From the NCBI RefSeq assembly GCF_000383915.1, contig NZ_KB912942.1:5046366-5110365 (forward strand): 64,000 bases of DNA, given 5' to 3'. The position numbers and the translations under genes were made by a program. The stretch comes from Amycolatopsis benzoatilytica AK 16/65. Its GTDB lineage: Bacteria; Actinomycetota; Actinomycetes; Mycobacteriales; Pseudonocardiaceae. Numbering within the stretch: the stretch's first letter is position 1; each line of letters starts with the position of its first letter. Below are positions 1 through 8,445 of the stretch, one piece after another. The notes under the pieces are model-generated. The model did not search any database. It saw only the letters and a list, made by a program, of their open reading frames with translations, and was not told the DNA's origin.

Positions 1-1132
1 CAAAGCCCGCGGCAAGCTCATGGACGCGCGTCGCGATCGCCTTCAGCCCCTCGGGGCCGTGGTAAACCGCGTACATCGATGCGAGCACCGCGGGAAGCAC
101 CTGCGCGGTGCAGATGTTGGAGGTCGCCTTCTCGCGACGGATGTGCTGCTCGCGCGTCTGCAGCGCGAGGCGGTACGCGGTGTTGCCGTCCGCGTCCACC
201 GACACACCGACGAGACGGCCCGGCAGCGAGCGCTCGAGACCGGCGCGCACCGCCATGTAGCCGGCGTGCGGTCCGCCATAGCCCAGCGGCACACCGAAGC
301 GCTGCGTGGAGCCGACAGCGACATCCGCGCCGAACTCGCCGGGCGCGGCGATCAGGGTGAGCGCCAGCAGGTCGGCAGCCACCGTGTACAGCGCGCCCGC
401 GGCCTTCGCGGCCTCGGAAACCGCGTGGTAGAAACCGCGCCCGCGCAGCACGCCGGACGCGCCCGGGTACTGCACGACGACGCCGAAGAACTCGTCCGGC
501 AGCCCGGTGAGCAGGTCGCGCACCTGCACGTCGATGCCGAGACCGGCGGCACGGGTCCGCACGACCTCGACCGTCTGCGGCAGGCACTCCGAGTCGAGGA
601 CGACCACGTTCGACTTCGACTTCGCGGCCCGGCGCATCAGCGTCATCGCCTCGGCGACCGCGGTGGACTCGTCGAGCATCGACGCGTTGGCGATGGCCAG
701 CCCGGTGAGGTCGGAGACGGCGGTCTGGAAGTTCAGCAGCGCTTCGAGCCGGCCCTGCGAGATCTCCGGCTGGTACGGCGTATACGCGGTGTACCAGGCC
801 GGGCTCTCCAGCACATTGCGGCGGATGACGCCGGGGGTGACGGTGTCGGAGTAGCCGAGGCCGATCATCTGCGTCATCGGCCGGTTGCGACCAGCGAGCG
901 CGCGCAGCTCCGCGGTGGCCTCTTCTTCCGAGGCGGGGGCGGGAAGAGCGAGATCGCCCGCGGAGCGGATGGCGGTCGGGACCGCCGCTTCGACGAGGGC
1001 GTCCAGGCTTCCGTAACCGCATTCGGCGAGCATCTTGGCCCGCTCGGCCTCGCCGGGGCCGATGTGGCGGGTATCGAACGACGTGGAGGTGATGGGAGCT
1101 CCTCGGGACGGGCACCGGGCGCGGCGGTGCAC
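1..1132 (-). CDS. gcvP: Glycine dehydrogenase (glycine cleavage P protein), N-terminal part
   Basis: PLP-dependent decarboxylase of the glycine cleavage system; it decarboxylates glycine and transfers the aminomethyl group to lipoylated GcvH in the cytosol. Only about 377 N-terminal residues are present and the frame stays open to the left edge. Visible P-protein signatures are [12 protein letters not shown] near the N-terminus, [10 protein letters not shown], and [19 protein letters not shown] glycine riboswitch lies directly upstream. The start is uncertain: a GTG at 1132 with GGGGGAG six bases upstream was chosen; an in-frame ATG at 1153 lies inside the riboswitch, and homology only begins clearly about 16 codons further in. 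Confidence 0.93.
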   Translation of the reverse strand, partial: MHRRARCPSRGAPITSTSFDTRHIGPGEAERAKMLAECGYGSLDALVEAAVPTAIRSAGDLALPAPASEEEATAELRALAGRNRPMTQMIGLGYSDTVTPGVIRRNVLESPAWYTAYTPYQPEISQGRLEALLNFQTAVSDLTGLAIANASMLDESTAVAEAMTLMRRAAKSKSNVVVLDSECLPQTVEVVRTRAAGLGIDVQVRDLLTGLPDEFFGVVVQYPGASGVLRGRGFYHAVSEAAKAAGALYTVAADLLALTLIAAPGEFGADVAVGSTQRFGVPLGYGGPHAGYMAVRAGLERSLPGRLVGVSVDADGNTAYRLALQTREQHIRREKATSNICTAQVLPAVLASMYAVYHGPEGLKAIATRVHELAAGF

Positions 1133-1141
1133 TGGGAACTC

Positions 1142-1327
1142 CCCCTCTGTCATGGGCACCTGAGAGTTTCACCGCGCGCTCGGCACGGCTTTCACCTTGG
1201 GTGAGGCGCGCGGATGCGCCTTCTTTCCAGAGTGGCCTCGCCAAAAGCGGTAGCGGTTACCTGAGAGATTCCGGGGAGTTTGCTCCTTCGGTGTCCCACT
1301 GATCTCATGGGACTCTCCCGCTCCGGC
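1142..1327 (-). promoter_or_regulatory. Tandem glycine riboswitch upstream of gcvP
   Basis: The minus strand carries two copies of the glycine aptamer core. The 5' aptamer reads GGGAGAG, then CACCGAAGGAGCAAACTCC and CTCTCAGGTA, and ends near CACTCTGGA. The 3' aptamer has GGTGAAAGCCGTGCC, CTCTCAGGTGCCCATGACAGAGG. Known biology: glycine binding switches on glycine cleavage genes. The second aptamer ends about 10 bases before the chosen gcvP GTG, which suggests control close to the ribosome site rather than a long terminator leader. Confidence 0.93.
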
Positions 1328-1453
1328 TCGAACGGCCCGATATTCGGTTGGGCGGATCTGTTGTGGACTGTGCACGTGGTGGCGGCCACTCTACCTGCCG
1401 CTTCACGCGCCAGTCTAGCGCGCCGGACGTACGCCACACCGCTCCGGAGAGAG

Positions 1454-1504
1454 CCGTGAAGGGCCCGTTGCCGGACTTAGATTCCGGCAAGGGGCCCTTC
1501 ACGG
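1454..1504. repeat. CCGTGAAGGG hairpin repeat, single copy
   Basis: Inverted repeat with 22-bp arms (1454-1475 and 1483-1504, one mismatch) around the 7-base loop CTTAGAT. The outer ends CCGTGAAGGG and CCCTTCACGG are shared with copies at 13461, 49284, 58951 and, as a half copy, 62870. It begins five bases after the SDR stop codon and lies upstream of the glycine riboswitch, so it could end the preceding transcript. No T-run follows on the minus strand. Confidence 0.85.
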
Positions 1505-1508
1505 ACAG

Positions 1509-2276
1509 TCACAGCGGGGTCACATAGGCACCGGAGATGCCGCCGTCGACCAGGAACTGCGAAGCGGTGATGAAGCTCGCGTCGTCGCTCGCGAGGAAGG
1601 CGACGGCGGCCGCGATTTCCTCCGGCTCCGCGAACCGGCCGACCGGCACGTGGACCAGCCGCCGCGCGGCGCGCTCCGGGTCCTTCGCGAACAGCTCCTT
1701 CAGCAGCGGGGTGTTGACCGGCCCCGGGCACAGCGCGTTGACCCGGATGTTCTCCCGGGCGAACTGCACGCCCAGCTCGCGCGTCATGGCGAGCACGCCG
1801 CCCTTCGACGCGGTGTAGGAAATCTGCGAGGTCGCCGCTCCCATCACCGCCACGAACGACGCGGTGTTCACGATCGAACCGCGGCCCTGGCGCTGCATGT
1901 GCGGCAGGACCGCCTTGCAGCACAGGTAAACCGAGGTCAGGTTGACGCGCTGTACCTTCTCCCAGGCTTCGATGCCGGTGGTGAGGATCGAGTCGTCCTC
2001 CGGCGGCGAGATGCCCGCGTTGTTGAACGCGACGTCGACCGCGCCGAACTGGTCGACGGTCGTCTGGAAGAGGGCTTCGACCTGGTCCGCGTCGGTCACG
2101 TCGACCTGGACGAACTGCCCGCCCACCTCGTCCGCGGCGGCTTTGCCCTGCTCCGGCGTGACGTCGCCGATCACTACCTTCGCGCCCTCGCTCGCCAGCC
2201 GCTTGGCAGTGGCGAGGCCGATTCCGCTCGCGCCGCCGGTGATCACCGCGACCCGGCCGTCGAAACGCTGCACCAT
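1509..2276 (-). CDS. SDR family NAD(P)-dependent oxidoreductase
   Basis: 255-residue classical short-chain dehydrogenase/reductase. The Rossmann motif TGGASGIG is at residues 13-20, NNAG at 85-88, and the catalytic Ser140, Tyr154 and Lys158 (YTASK) are all present, so an active NAD(P)H-linked alcohol/ketone oxidoreductase is expected. The ATG at 2276 starts two bases before the end of the aldehyde dehydrogenase gene, so it is the last gene of the four-gene operon with the ligase, hydrolase and ALDH. By context it may oxidise an alcohol or amine-derived intermediate of the gamma-glutamyl pathway; the substrate is not readable from sequence. Confidence 0.92.
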   Translation of the reverse strand: MVQRFDGRVAVITGGASGIGLATAKRLASEGAKVVIGDVTPEQGKAAADEVGGQFVQVDVTDADQVEALFQTTVDQFGAVDVAFNNAGISPPEDDSILTTGIEAWEKVQRVNLTSVYLCCKAVLPHMQRQGRGSIVNTASFVAVMGAATSQISYTASKGGVLAMTRELGVQFARENIRVNALCPGPVNTPLLKELFAKDPERAARRLVHVPVGRFAEPEEIAAAVAFLASDDASFITASQFLVDGGISGAYVTPL

Positions 2277-2278
2277 CT

Positions 2279-3649
2279 CTAGTTCTCCGTACTCAGAAAG
2301 ACGTTCTTGGTCTCGGTGAAGGCGGCTGCCGCGTCCGGGCCGAGCTCGCGGCCGAGCCCGGACTGCTTGAAGCCGCCGAAGGGGGTCCAGTATCGGACCG
2401 ACGAATGCGAGTTGACCGACAGGTTCCCCGACTCGACGCCGCGGGCGACCCGGAACGCCCGGCCGGCGTCGCGGGTCCAGATCGAGCCGGACAGTCCGTA
2501 GTCGGTGCCGTTGGCCATCCGGACCGCCTCGTCCTCGTCGCGGAACCGGACCACCGCGACGACCGGGCCGAAGATCTCGTCCCGGGCCAGCGGGTCGTCC
2601 AGCCCGGACGGGAGCACGACGGTGGGCGCGAACCAGTAGCCCGGCCCGGCCGGCGCGCTGCCGCGGAAGGCGACCGGCGTCTCGTCGGTGACGTAGGAGG
2701 CGACCTTGGCGTGGTGGCCGGCCGAGATGAGCGGACCCATCTCGGTCGCCTCGTCCGCCGGGTTCCCGACGACGACGCCCCGAACCGCGGGTTCCAGCAG
2801 TTCCAGGAACCGGTCGTACACGGTGTCCTGCACCAGGATCAGCGACCGCGCGCAGCAGTCCTGCCCGGCGTTGTCGAACACGCCGTACGGCGCGGTGGCG
2901 GCGGCCTTCTCCAGATCGGAGTCGGCGAACACGATGTTCGCGTTCTTGCCGCCCAGCTCCAGGGTGACCCGCTTGACCTGCGCCGCGCAGCCGGCCATCA
3001 CCTGCTTGCCGACCTCGGTGGAGCCGGTGAACACCACCTTGCGCACCGCGGGATGCGTCACGAACCGTTGCCCGACAACGGATCCCTTGCCCGGCAGCAC
3101 CTGGAAGACGCCGTCCGGGATCCCCGCTTCGCGGGCCAGCTCGGCCAGCCGGAGCGCGGTGAGCGGGGTCAGCTCGGCGGGCTTGAGCACCACCGTGTTG
3201 CCCGCGGCCAGCGCCGGCGCGAAGCCCCAGCCGGCGATCGGCATCGGGAAGTTCCACGGCACGATCACCCCGACCACGCCGAGCGGCTCGTGGAAGGTCA
3301 CGTTGATGCCGCCGGCGACCGGGATCTGCTTGCCCAGCAGCCGTTCCGGCGCACCCGCGGAGTACTCCAGCAGGTCGCGGACGTTGCCCGCCTCCCAGCG
3401 GGCGTTGCCGATGGTGTGCCCGGAGTTCTCGACCTCCAGCCGGGCGAGGTTCTCCAGGTCCCCCTCGACCGCGTCGGCGAACCGGCGCAGCAGCCTCGCC
3501 CGGTCGCCCGGGGCGACGTCCCGCCAGGCCGGGAACGCGGCTTGCGCGCGGGCGATCGCGGCGTCGGTCTGCGCGAGCGTGGTCAGCTCGACCTGGCGCA
3601 CCACTTGCTCGGTGGCCGGGTTGCGCACGTCGAATACGGTCTCGGTCAT
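2279..3649 (-). CDS. Aldehyde dehydrogenase family protein (gamma-glutamyl aldehyde oxidation likely)
   Basis: 456-residue NAD(P)-dependent aldehyde dehydrogenase. Asn133 (VPWNFP), Glu231 (LELGGKN) and the catalytic Cys265 in GQDCC are visible, as is the C-terminal PFGGFKQSGLGRE. It overlaps the upstream hydrolase gene by four bases (ATGA). With a glutamine-synthetase-like ligase and a class I amidotransferase-like hydrolase in the same operon it resembles PuuC, which oxidises gamma-glutamyl-aminobutyraldehyde. Related Streptomyces clusters built on GlnA3 or GlnA4 act on polyamines or ethanolamine, so the exact aldehyde is open. Confidence 0.9.
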   Translation of the reverse strand: MTETVFDVRNPATEQVVRQVELTTLAQTDAAIARAQAAFPAWRDVAPGDRARLLRRFADAVEGDLENLARLEVENSGHTIGNARWEAGNVRDLLEYSAGAPERLLGKQIPVAGGINVTFHEPLGVVGVIVPWNFPMPIAGWGFAPALAAGNTVVLKPAELTPLTALRLAELAREAGIPDGVFQVLPGKGSVVGQRFVTHPAVRKVVFTGSTEVGKQVMAGCAAQVKRVTLELGGKNANIVFADSDLEKAAATAPYGVFDNAGQDCCARSLILVQDTVYDRFLELLEPAVRGVVVGNPADEATEMGPLISAGHHAKVASYVTDETPVAFRGSAPAGPGYWFAPTVVLPSGLDDPLARDEIFGPVVAVVRFRDEDEAVRMANGTDYGLSGSIWTRDAGRAFRVARGVESGNLSVNSHSSVRYWTPFGGFKQSGLGRELGPDAAAAFTETKNVFLSTEN

Positions 3650-4359
3650 TTACCCTCCTGCGCGGCGTCCGCCAGGGCGGCGAACAGCCGGACGTCGCTG
3701 ATGTCCTGCTCCGGGTGCCACTGCACGCCGAGCACGAACTCCCCCGGCAGCTCCGCGGCCTCGACGGTGCCGTCGGCCGCGTGCCCGGAGGCGACCAGCC
3801 CGGCGCCGAGCCGGTCGATCGCCTGGTGGTGGTAGCACTGGACCTTCGTTTCCGAGCCGAGGATCGCCGCCGCGCGGGTGCCGTCGACCAAGCGCACCGT
3901 GCTGGCGCCGAAGGTCGCCGGGGCCGGTTGATGCGCGGTGCCGCCGAGAGTTTCCGGCAGATGCTGCGTCAGCGTGCCGCCGAGCGCGACACTGATCACC
4001 TGCAGCCCGCGACAAACGCCGAGCACTGGCTTGCCCGCTGCGCGCGCTGCCTCGAACAAGCCGAACTCGAACGCGTCGCGCGCCTCGCGGGTGTAGGTCT
4101 TCGGGTGCGCTTGCTGGCCGTAGCGGCTGGGCTGAACGTCCGCGCCACCAGTGAGGACCAGGCCGTCAATGCGTTCGACGAGCTTGTCGTACGCAGTGGA
4201 GACCGGAGGCAGCAGTACCGGGATCCCGCCCGCCGCGACCACGCTGTCCGCGTACGCGCGGTGAAGCAGTGTTGCTTCGGTGTCCCAGGCGAGAAACTTC
4301 GCCTGCTCCGAGTACATGCTGAGGCCGATGACGGGTGGGTCAGAGTCGTTCGAAACCAC
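3646..4359 (-). CDS. Gamma-glutamyl-amine hydrolase, class I glutamine amidotransferase fold (PuuD-like)
   Basis: 237-residue peptidase C26 type protein. The nucleophile Cys116 lies in GVCRGLQ and His215 and Glu217 in QWHPEQ, giving the complete catalytic triad. PuuD-type enzymes remove the gamma-glutamyl group, for instance from gamma-glutamyl-GABA. The GTG start at 4359 lies inside the ligase gene (20-base overlap), which implies translational coupling. Neighbours are the ligase upstream and the aldehyde dehydrogenase downstream, the order expected for a glutamylate, oxidise, hydrolyse route. Substrate is inferred from context. Confidence 0.87.
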   Translation of the reverse strand: MVSNDSDPPVIGLSMYSEQAKFLAWDTEATLLHRAYADSVVAAGGIPVLLPPVSTAYDKLVERIDGLVLTGGADVQPSRYGQQAHPKTYTREARDAFEFGLFEAARAAGKPVLGVCRGLQVISVALGGTLTQHLPETLGGTAHQPAPATFGASTVRLVDGTRAAAILGSETKVQCYHHQAIDRLGAGLVASGHAADGTVEAAELPGEFVLGVQWHPEQDISDVRLFAALADAAQEGK

Positions 4360-5704
4360 GGATGCGCTCCCAGTCGGTCACAGCTCGGTCGTACGCCTCG
4401 CGCTCGATCCGCGCGGCGTTGAGGTAATGGTCAACCACGTCGTCCCCGAAGGCATGTCGTGCGATACGGCTGCCGTCGAGCGCGGCTTCGGCTTCAGCGA
4501 GCGTCGACGGCACGCGGGGCTTGTCGGATCCGTACGCGTCACCGACGAACTCCGGCTCCAACGGCAGTTCGTTCTCGATGCCGTACAGCCCTGCGGCGAC
4601 CATCGCGGCGACACCGAGGTACGGGTTCACGTCTCCGCCGGGTACGCGGTTCTCGACGCGCAACCCGTCGCCGTGGCCCACAACGCGCAACGCGCACGTG
4701 CGGTTGTCGTGGCCCCACGCGATCGCAGTCGGTGCGAAGCTTCCTCGAACGTAACGCTTGTAAGAGTTGATATTCGGCGCGAAGAAGTAGGTCAGCTCGC
4801 GCAGCGCTTCGAGCTGACCAGCAAGGTAGTGCTGCATCAGTTTCGAGAAGCCGTGCTCGCCATCACCGGGCAGCACCGCTTCGCCGGACTTGCTGCGCAG
4901 GCTGAGGTGGATGTGACAGGAGTTGCCCTCGCGTTCGTTGTACTTCGCCATGAACGTGAGGCTTTTGCCTTCCTGCGCGGCGATTTCTTTCGCGCCGTTC
5001 TTGTAGATCCCGTGGTTGTCGCAGGTGGCGAGCGCCTCGGTGTAGCGGAAGGCGATCTCGTGCTGGCCTGGGTTGCACTCGCCTTTCGCCGACTCCGGGT
5101 ACAGCCCCGCGCCGGCCATCTCGTTCCGGATGCGGCGCAGCAGCGGCTCGATCCGCGCGGTGCCGAGCATCGAGTAGTCGACGTTGTACTGGTTGGCGGG
5201 CTTGAGGTTCTGGTAGCGCTTGTCCCACGCGGACTCGTAGCTCTCGTCGAAGACGATGAACTCGAGTTCGGTGCCCGCGTACGCGACGAGCCCGTGCTCG
5301 GCGAGCCGGTCGAGCTGCCGGCGCAGCACCTGACGCGGCGAGACGGACACTGGTCCGCCTTCCACCCGTTCGACGTCCGCGAGGACCAGCGCGGTGCCCT
5401 CCTGCCACGGAATCTCGCGCAACGTCGAGAAGTCCGGGCGGAGCACGAAGTCGCCGTAGCCGCTTTCCCAGGAAGACACCGCGTAGCCGTCGACGGTGTT
5501 CATGTCGACGTCGACCGCGAGCAGATAGTTGCACGCCTCGGTCGCGTGGCTCGCCACCTCTTCGAGGAAGTACTCCGCCGAACAACGTTTTCCCTGCAGC
5601 CGCCCCTGCATGTCGGTGATCGCGACCAGCACCGTGTCGATCGTGCCGGCCGTCACCCGTTCGCGCAGAGCTTCGAGCGTGAGCATTCCTCGCCTGACTG
5701 CCAT
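4340..5704 (-). CDS. Glutamine synthetase family protein, gamma-glutamyl-amine ligase
   Basis: 454-residue glutamine synthetase fold enzyme, close in length to PuuA and to GlnA3/GlnA4 of Streptomyces. Visible elements include GTELEFIVFDE (metal/ammonia site region), KGECNPGQHEI, NREGNSCHIHLS (ATP/metal site) and the C-terminal ENRVPGGDVNPYL. Known relatives use ATP to join glutamate to putrescine, other polyamines or ethanolamine rather than ammonia. The ATG at 5704 is preferred over the GTG at 5707 because GGGG then sits seven bases upstream. It heads a minus-strand operon of four genes. An AT-rich stretch around 5780-5805 is the likely promoter zone. Confidence 0.88.
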   Translation of the reverse strand: MAVRRGMLTLEALRERVTAGTIDTVLVAITDMQGRLQGKRCSAEYFLEEVASHATEACNYLLAVDVDMNTVDGYAVSSWESGYGDFVLRPDFSTLREIPWQEGTALVLADVERVEGGPVSVSPRQVLRRQLDRLAEHGLVAYAGTELEFIVFDESYESAWDKRYQNLKPANQYNVDYSMLGTARIEPLLRRIRNEMAGAGLYPESAKGECNPGQHEIAFRYTEALATCDNHGIYKNGAKEIAAQEGKSLTFMAKYNEREGNSCHIHLSLRSKSGEAVLPGDGEHGFSKLMQHYLAGQLEALRELTYFFAPNINSYKRYVRGSFAPTAIAWGHDNRTCALRVVGHGDGLRVENRVPGGDVNPYLGVAAMVAAGLYGIENELPLEPEFVGDAYGSDKPRVPSTLAEAEAALDGSRIARHAFGDDVVDHYLNAARIEREAYDRAVTDWERIRGFERL

Positions 5705-5931
5705 CACACCGCCCCAAAGGTTCGGATCAGGTCCTTTGCGGGTTCTTCCTACCTGGAGGTGCCGTCGGGGTCAATCCGCTAAAAGGTATTTTTTTGATCC
5801 ATTAACCGCGCTGCCACCGGCGGGCGTCGGCTATGTCCGGGTTGCCCGGCTGAGAAGATACTGTGAATCGGGTGCGTCCGGGACCAAATCCGCCGCCTCG
5901 TGCGTTGGACCGGGCAAGAGAGGTGAGAGGG

Positions 5932-6453
5932 ATGACTGAAGCATTCACGCAGACCACGTTCAGCCAGCAGCAGGCGCGGCCGCAGCTCCCCACGCTGCCC
6001 ACTGGGTGGCCGATCGGGTCGTACGAGTCCTACGAGCAGGCCCAGCGGGCCGTCGACCACCTCGCGAACGCTGACTTCCCGGTCGCCGACGTGACGATCG
6101 TCGGCGTGCAGCCGATGCTCGTGGAACGCGTGGCGGGCCGGATGACCTGGGGTCGGATGCTGAGCTCGGCGGCGATGTCGGGTGCGGTGTTCGGGCTGTT
6201 CCTGGGGCTGGTGCTGAGCTTGCTCAACCCGGCGGGGGGAATGCTGGTGATCGTGCTCGGCCTGGCGGCCGGGATCGTGTTCAATGTCGCGTTCGGGGCG
6301 CTGGGGTATGCCGCGAACCGGAACAAGCGCGGGTTCATCTCGCAGAGCCAGCTGGTGGCGCAGCGGTACGACGTGCTGTCGCAGCCGCGCAACGCGGAGA
6401 AGGGGCGCGAGCTGCTGGCCGATCTGGCCGCGCGGTCCGCGTTCAACCACTGA
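5932..6453 (+). CDS. General stress protein 17M-like membrane protein
   Basis: 173 residues. An N-terminal low-complexity segment rich in Gln, Thr and Pro (1-28) precedes a small alpha/beta domain with GSYESYEQAQRAVDHLA, typical of the general stress protein 17M-like family. Two hydrophobic segments at about 80-100 and 103-125 should cross the membrane, followed by a soluble tail. The start ATG has GAGAGG seven bases upstream. Function is unknown; family members are induced by stress. It stands alone, divergent from the ligase operon and convergent with the HAAS gene. Confidence 0.75.
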   Translation: MTEAFTQTTFSQQQARPQLPTLPTGWPIGSYESYEQAQRAVDHLANADFPVADVTIVGVQPMLVERVAGRMTWGRMLSSAAMSGAVFGLFLGLVLSLLNPAGGMLVIVLGLAAGIVFNVAFGALGYAANRNKRGFISQSQLVAQRYDVLSQPRNAEKGRELLADLAARSAFNH

Positions 6454-6791
6454 GTTTCCCGCAACTCGCCCCCACCGGGCGTCCGGGCCGCATGGCCGGG
6501 ACGCCCGGTTTCGCGTTCCGGACCTGGCGGCGCGGGAGCCCGGGAAGCCCGGCTGAGCGTTCCGGACCTGGCCGCCGAGACGCCCAGTTGGCCTTCGGCA
6601 CCCGCCGCACGGTGACGCGGCAACTGCCGGTCGCGGCTCGGAGCACGCCAAACCGCCGTCGCGAGTGCTTGCATCGGCGGCGTCGGTCAGCGGCAGATCG
6701 GCCGGGAAGCCATCCTGCCGACTCGACGCCGAACCCGGTGCGCGGCAAGCCATCGCACCGGGTTCGGCGTCTCGGCAGCCCGGATTCGCGG
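6454..6791. terminator. Convergent intergenic region with an 18-bp perfect hairpin
   Basis: No gene is seen here. A perfect inverted repeat with 18-bp arms (6725-6742 and 6754-6771, loop of 11) lies between two convergent genes and is a good candidate for a bidirectional terminator, although there is no T-run. Further left, the 12-mer GTTCCGGACCTG occurs twice about 46 bases apart (near 6514 and 6560) within GC-rich imperfect repeats. Confidence 0.65.
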
Positions 6792-8015
6792 TTACTTCGT
6801 GGGCGGAGCGGGACTGGCCGGCGTCGCGGGGGCGGACGACGAGGCCGGGGGCTTCGGGATCGCGGCGGCGAACGGGACACCGGGTTCCTCGCGGCAGTAG
6901 TCCCGGTAGGCGTTGTAGCCGTTGACGTTTCCGCGGTCGTCCTGAGTGCCCTGGATGAGCTGCGGCCGCGGGAATTCGTTGTCGTCGCCGATGGCCTTGG
7001 TGGTCCCGGTGTCCTTTTCGCAGCCGTAGCGGGTGATCGTCAGCGGGCGGCCGCGGTCGTCGTAGAGGTAGACATTCTGCAACGGCTTGCCGTTCGCGTC
7101 GAAGGCGTAGACGTTGTTCACCCGGTAGGTGCCGTAGCGCAGCTCGCCGTCGTAGTAGGTCGGACCGTCATAGGACGAATGCGAACCGGAGGCGTACGTG
7201 TGGTTCGCGACCAGGCCGAAGCCCGCGCCGACACCTCCGAACGCCCCGCCGACCACGAACGCGGACACCGGCACCGCGAGCCACAGCAGGCGGGCGTCGG
7301 TCTTGATCCTCGGACCGGCCCACAGCACCAGGCCGGCGACGACGGCCAGGAACGGCAGCAGCAGGATCGCGTGCCGCTGCCGGACCATCAGCAGCAGCCC
7401 GAAGCCCACCAGCACCAGCGCGCAGACCACCCACCACGCCGGCTTCAGCGAACTCAGGTAGGCGACCACGCGGTCCGCCGATTTGTCTTCTCGCATCGCC
7501 TTGGCGATCGCTTTGGCGCGGTTCACCTCCGGCAGGCTGCGCACCGACTCGATGCCGTGGTGCAGCAGGAAGCCGACGCTCACCGCGAAGACCGGCACCA
7601 GGATCATCATCCCGGCCAGTCCTTCGGCGTCCGCGCGCAGCGCCGCGTAGAAGCCGACCAACGCCACCCCGAACGCGGTGAACAGCAAGCCCCACAAGGC
7701 AAGGCGCGGGCCGAGCAGATTCGGTTTGACGAGCACTGCCGTGCCCGCCGAGGCCGCGTCCGGGACGACCGCGGTCTCCGGCGCCGCGGGATAGCCGCCA
7801 GAGGCGCGCAGCTCGGCCGCATAACTCTCCGGCGTTCCGAGACGCGCGGCGAGATCGTCGACGGTCGCGTTCGCGCCGAGCTCCGCCTCGATCTCGTTCA
7901 GGTGCGGGCGGACGTCCGCCAGCAGCTCCTCGACCTCCGCCGCGGGCAGATCCGCGAGGGCGGTGCGCACCCGCGCCAGGTACACCCGCACGGCCGTGGA
8001 CTTGTCCGTACTCAT
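6792..8015 (-). CDS. HAAS-domain integral membrane protein
   Basis: 407 residues. The N-terminal ~85 residues (LARVRTALADLPAAEVEELL, then AARLGTPESYAAEL) match the HAAS (DUF1700-type) signalling fold. Hydrophobic helices follow at about 103-123, 132-152, 192-210, 215-232 and 243-270. The C-terminal ~130 residues are a Tyr/Asp/Gly-rich, probably extracytoplasmic region ending in a Pro/Ala/Ser tail. HAAS proteins are typically paired with a PadR regulator, as here (8122-8445, same strand, 106 bases upstream). The role is probably membrane-associated sensing; no enzyme motif is seen. Confidence 0.8.
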   Translation of the reverse strand: MSTDKSTAVRVYLARVRTALADLPAAEVEELLADVRPHLNEIEAELGANATVDDLAARLGTPESYAAELRASGGYPAAPETAVVPDAASAGTAVLVKPNLLGPRLALWGLLFTAFGVALVGFYAALRADAEGLAGMMILVPVFAVSVGFLLHHGIESVRSLPEVNRAKAIAKAMREDKSADRVVAYLSSLKPAWWVVCALVLVGFGLLLMVRQRHAILLLPFLAVVAGLVLWAGPRIKTDARLLWLAVPVSAFVVGGAFGGVGAGFGLVANHTYASGSHSSYDGPTYYDGELRYGTYRVNNVYAFDANGKPLQNVYLYDDRGRPLTITRYGCEKDTGTTKAIGDDNEFPRPQLIQGTQDDRGNVNGYNAYRDYCREEPGVPFAAAIPKPPASSSAPATPASPAPPTK

Positions 8016-8121
8016 GCTGACTCTCCCCGATTCGTGCCGCGGACGTGCCTCCGCGGTTCCGCCTTGCCCCGCGCACCCGATCCGGCCCTCCCGCCGGGAC
8101 CGAGCCGCCGCCTTCGAGCGC

Positions 8122-8445
8122 TCATGCCGTTTCCGCCACCAAACCGTCCATAATGGACGCGAAGCTGCGCCAGGTCCGGACCGATTCGGCCAGCCGCTGC
8201 CTGCCCGGATCGTTCAGGCTGTAGTACTTGCGGTGCGGACCTTCCTCGCTCGGCACCACATACGACGTGAGCAAACCCGCCTTGTACAGCCGCCTCAGCG
8301 TGCCGTACACCGATGCGTCCCCGACCTCCTCCAGGCCGGCGACGCGAAGTCTTCGGAGCACGTCATAGCCGTACCCGTCGCCTTCGCGCAGCACTGCCAG
8401 CACCGCCAAGTCCAGCACTCCTTTGAGCAGCTGACTGATTTCCAC
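8122..8445 (-). CDS. PadR family transcriptional regulator
   Basis: 107-residue winged-helix regulator with the PadR core: LLKGVLDLAVLAVL, GYGYDVLRRL, SVYGTLRRLYKAGLL and the wing segment GPHRKYYSL. Length is that of the short PadR subfamily that lacks the long C-terminal dimer helix pair. The GTG at 8445 is preceded by GGGGAGG. It probably represses its own operon with the HAAS membrane protein downstream; the ligand is unknown. Confidence 0.9.
   Translation of the reverse strand: MEISQLLKGVLDLAVLAVLREGDGYGYDVLRRLRVAGLEEVGDASVYGTLRRLYKAGLLTSYVVPSEEGPHRKYYSLNDPGRQRLAESVRTWRSFASIMDGLVAETA

Noticed and set aside
1151..1153. ATG inside the glycine riboswitch as gcvP start
   Set aside because: Lies in the conserved aptamer core, and homology to GcvP starts later; GTG at 1132 has a better ribosome site, although not proven.
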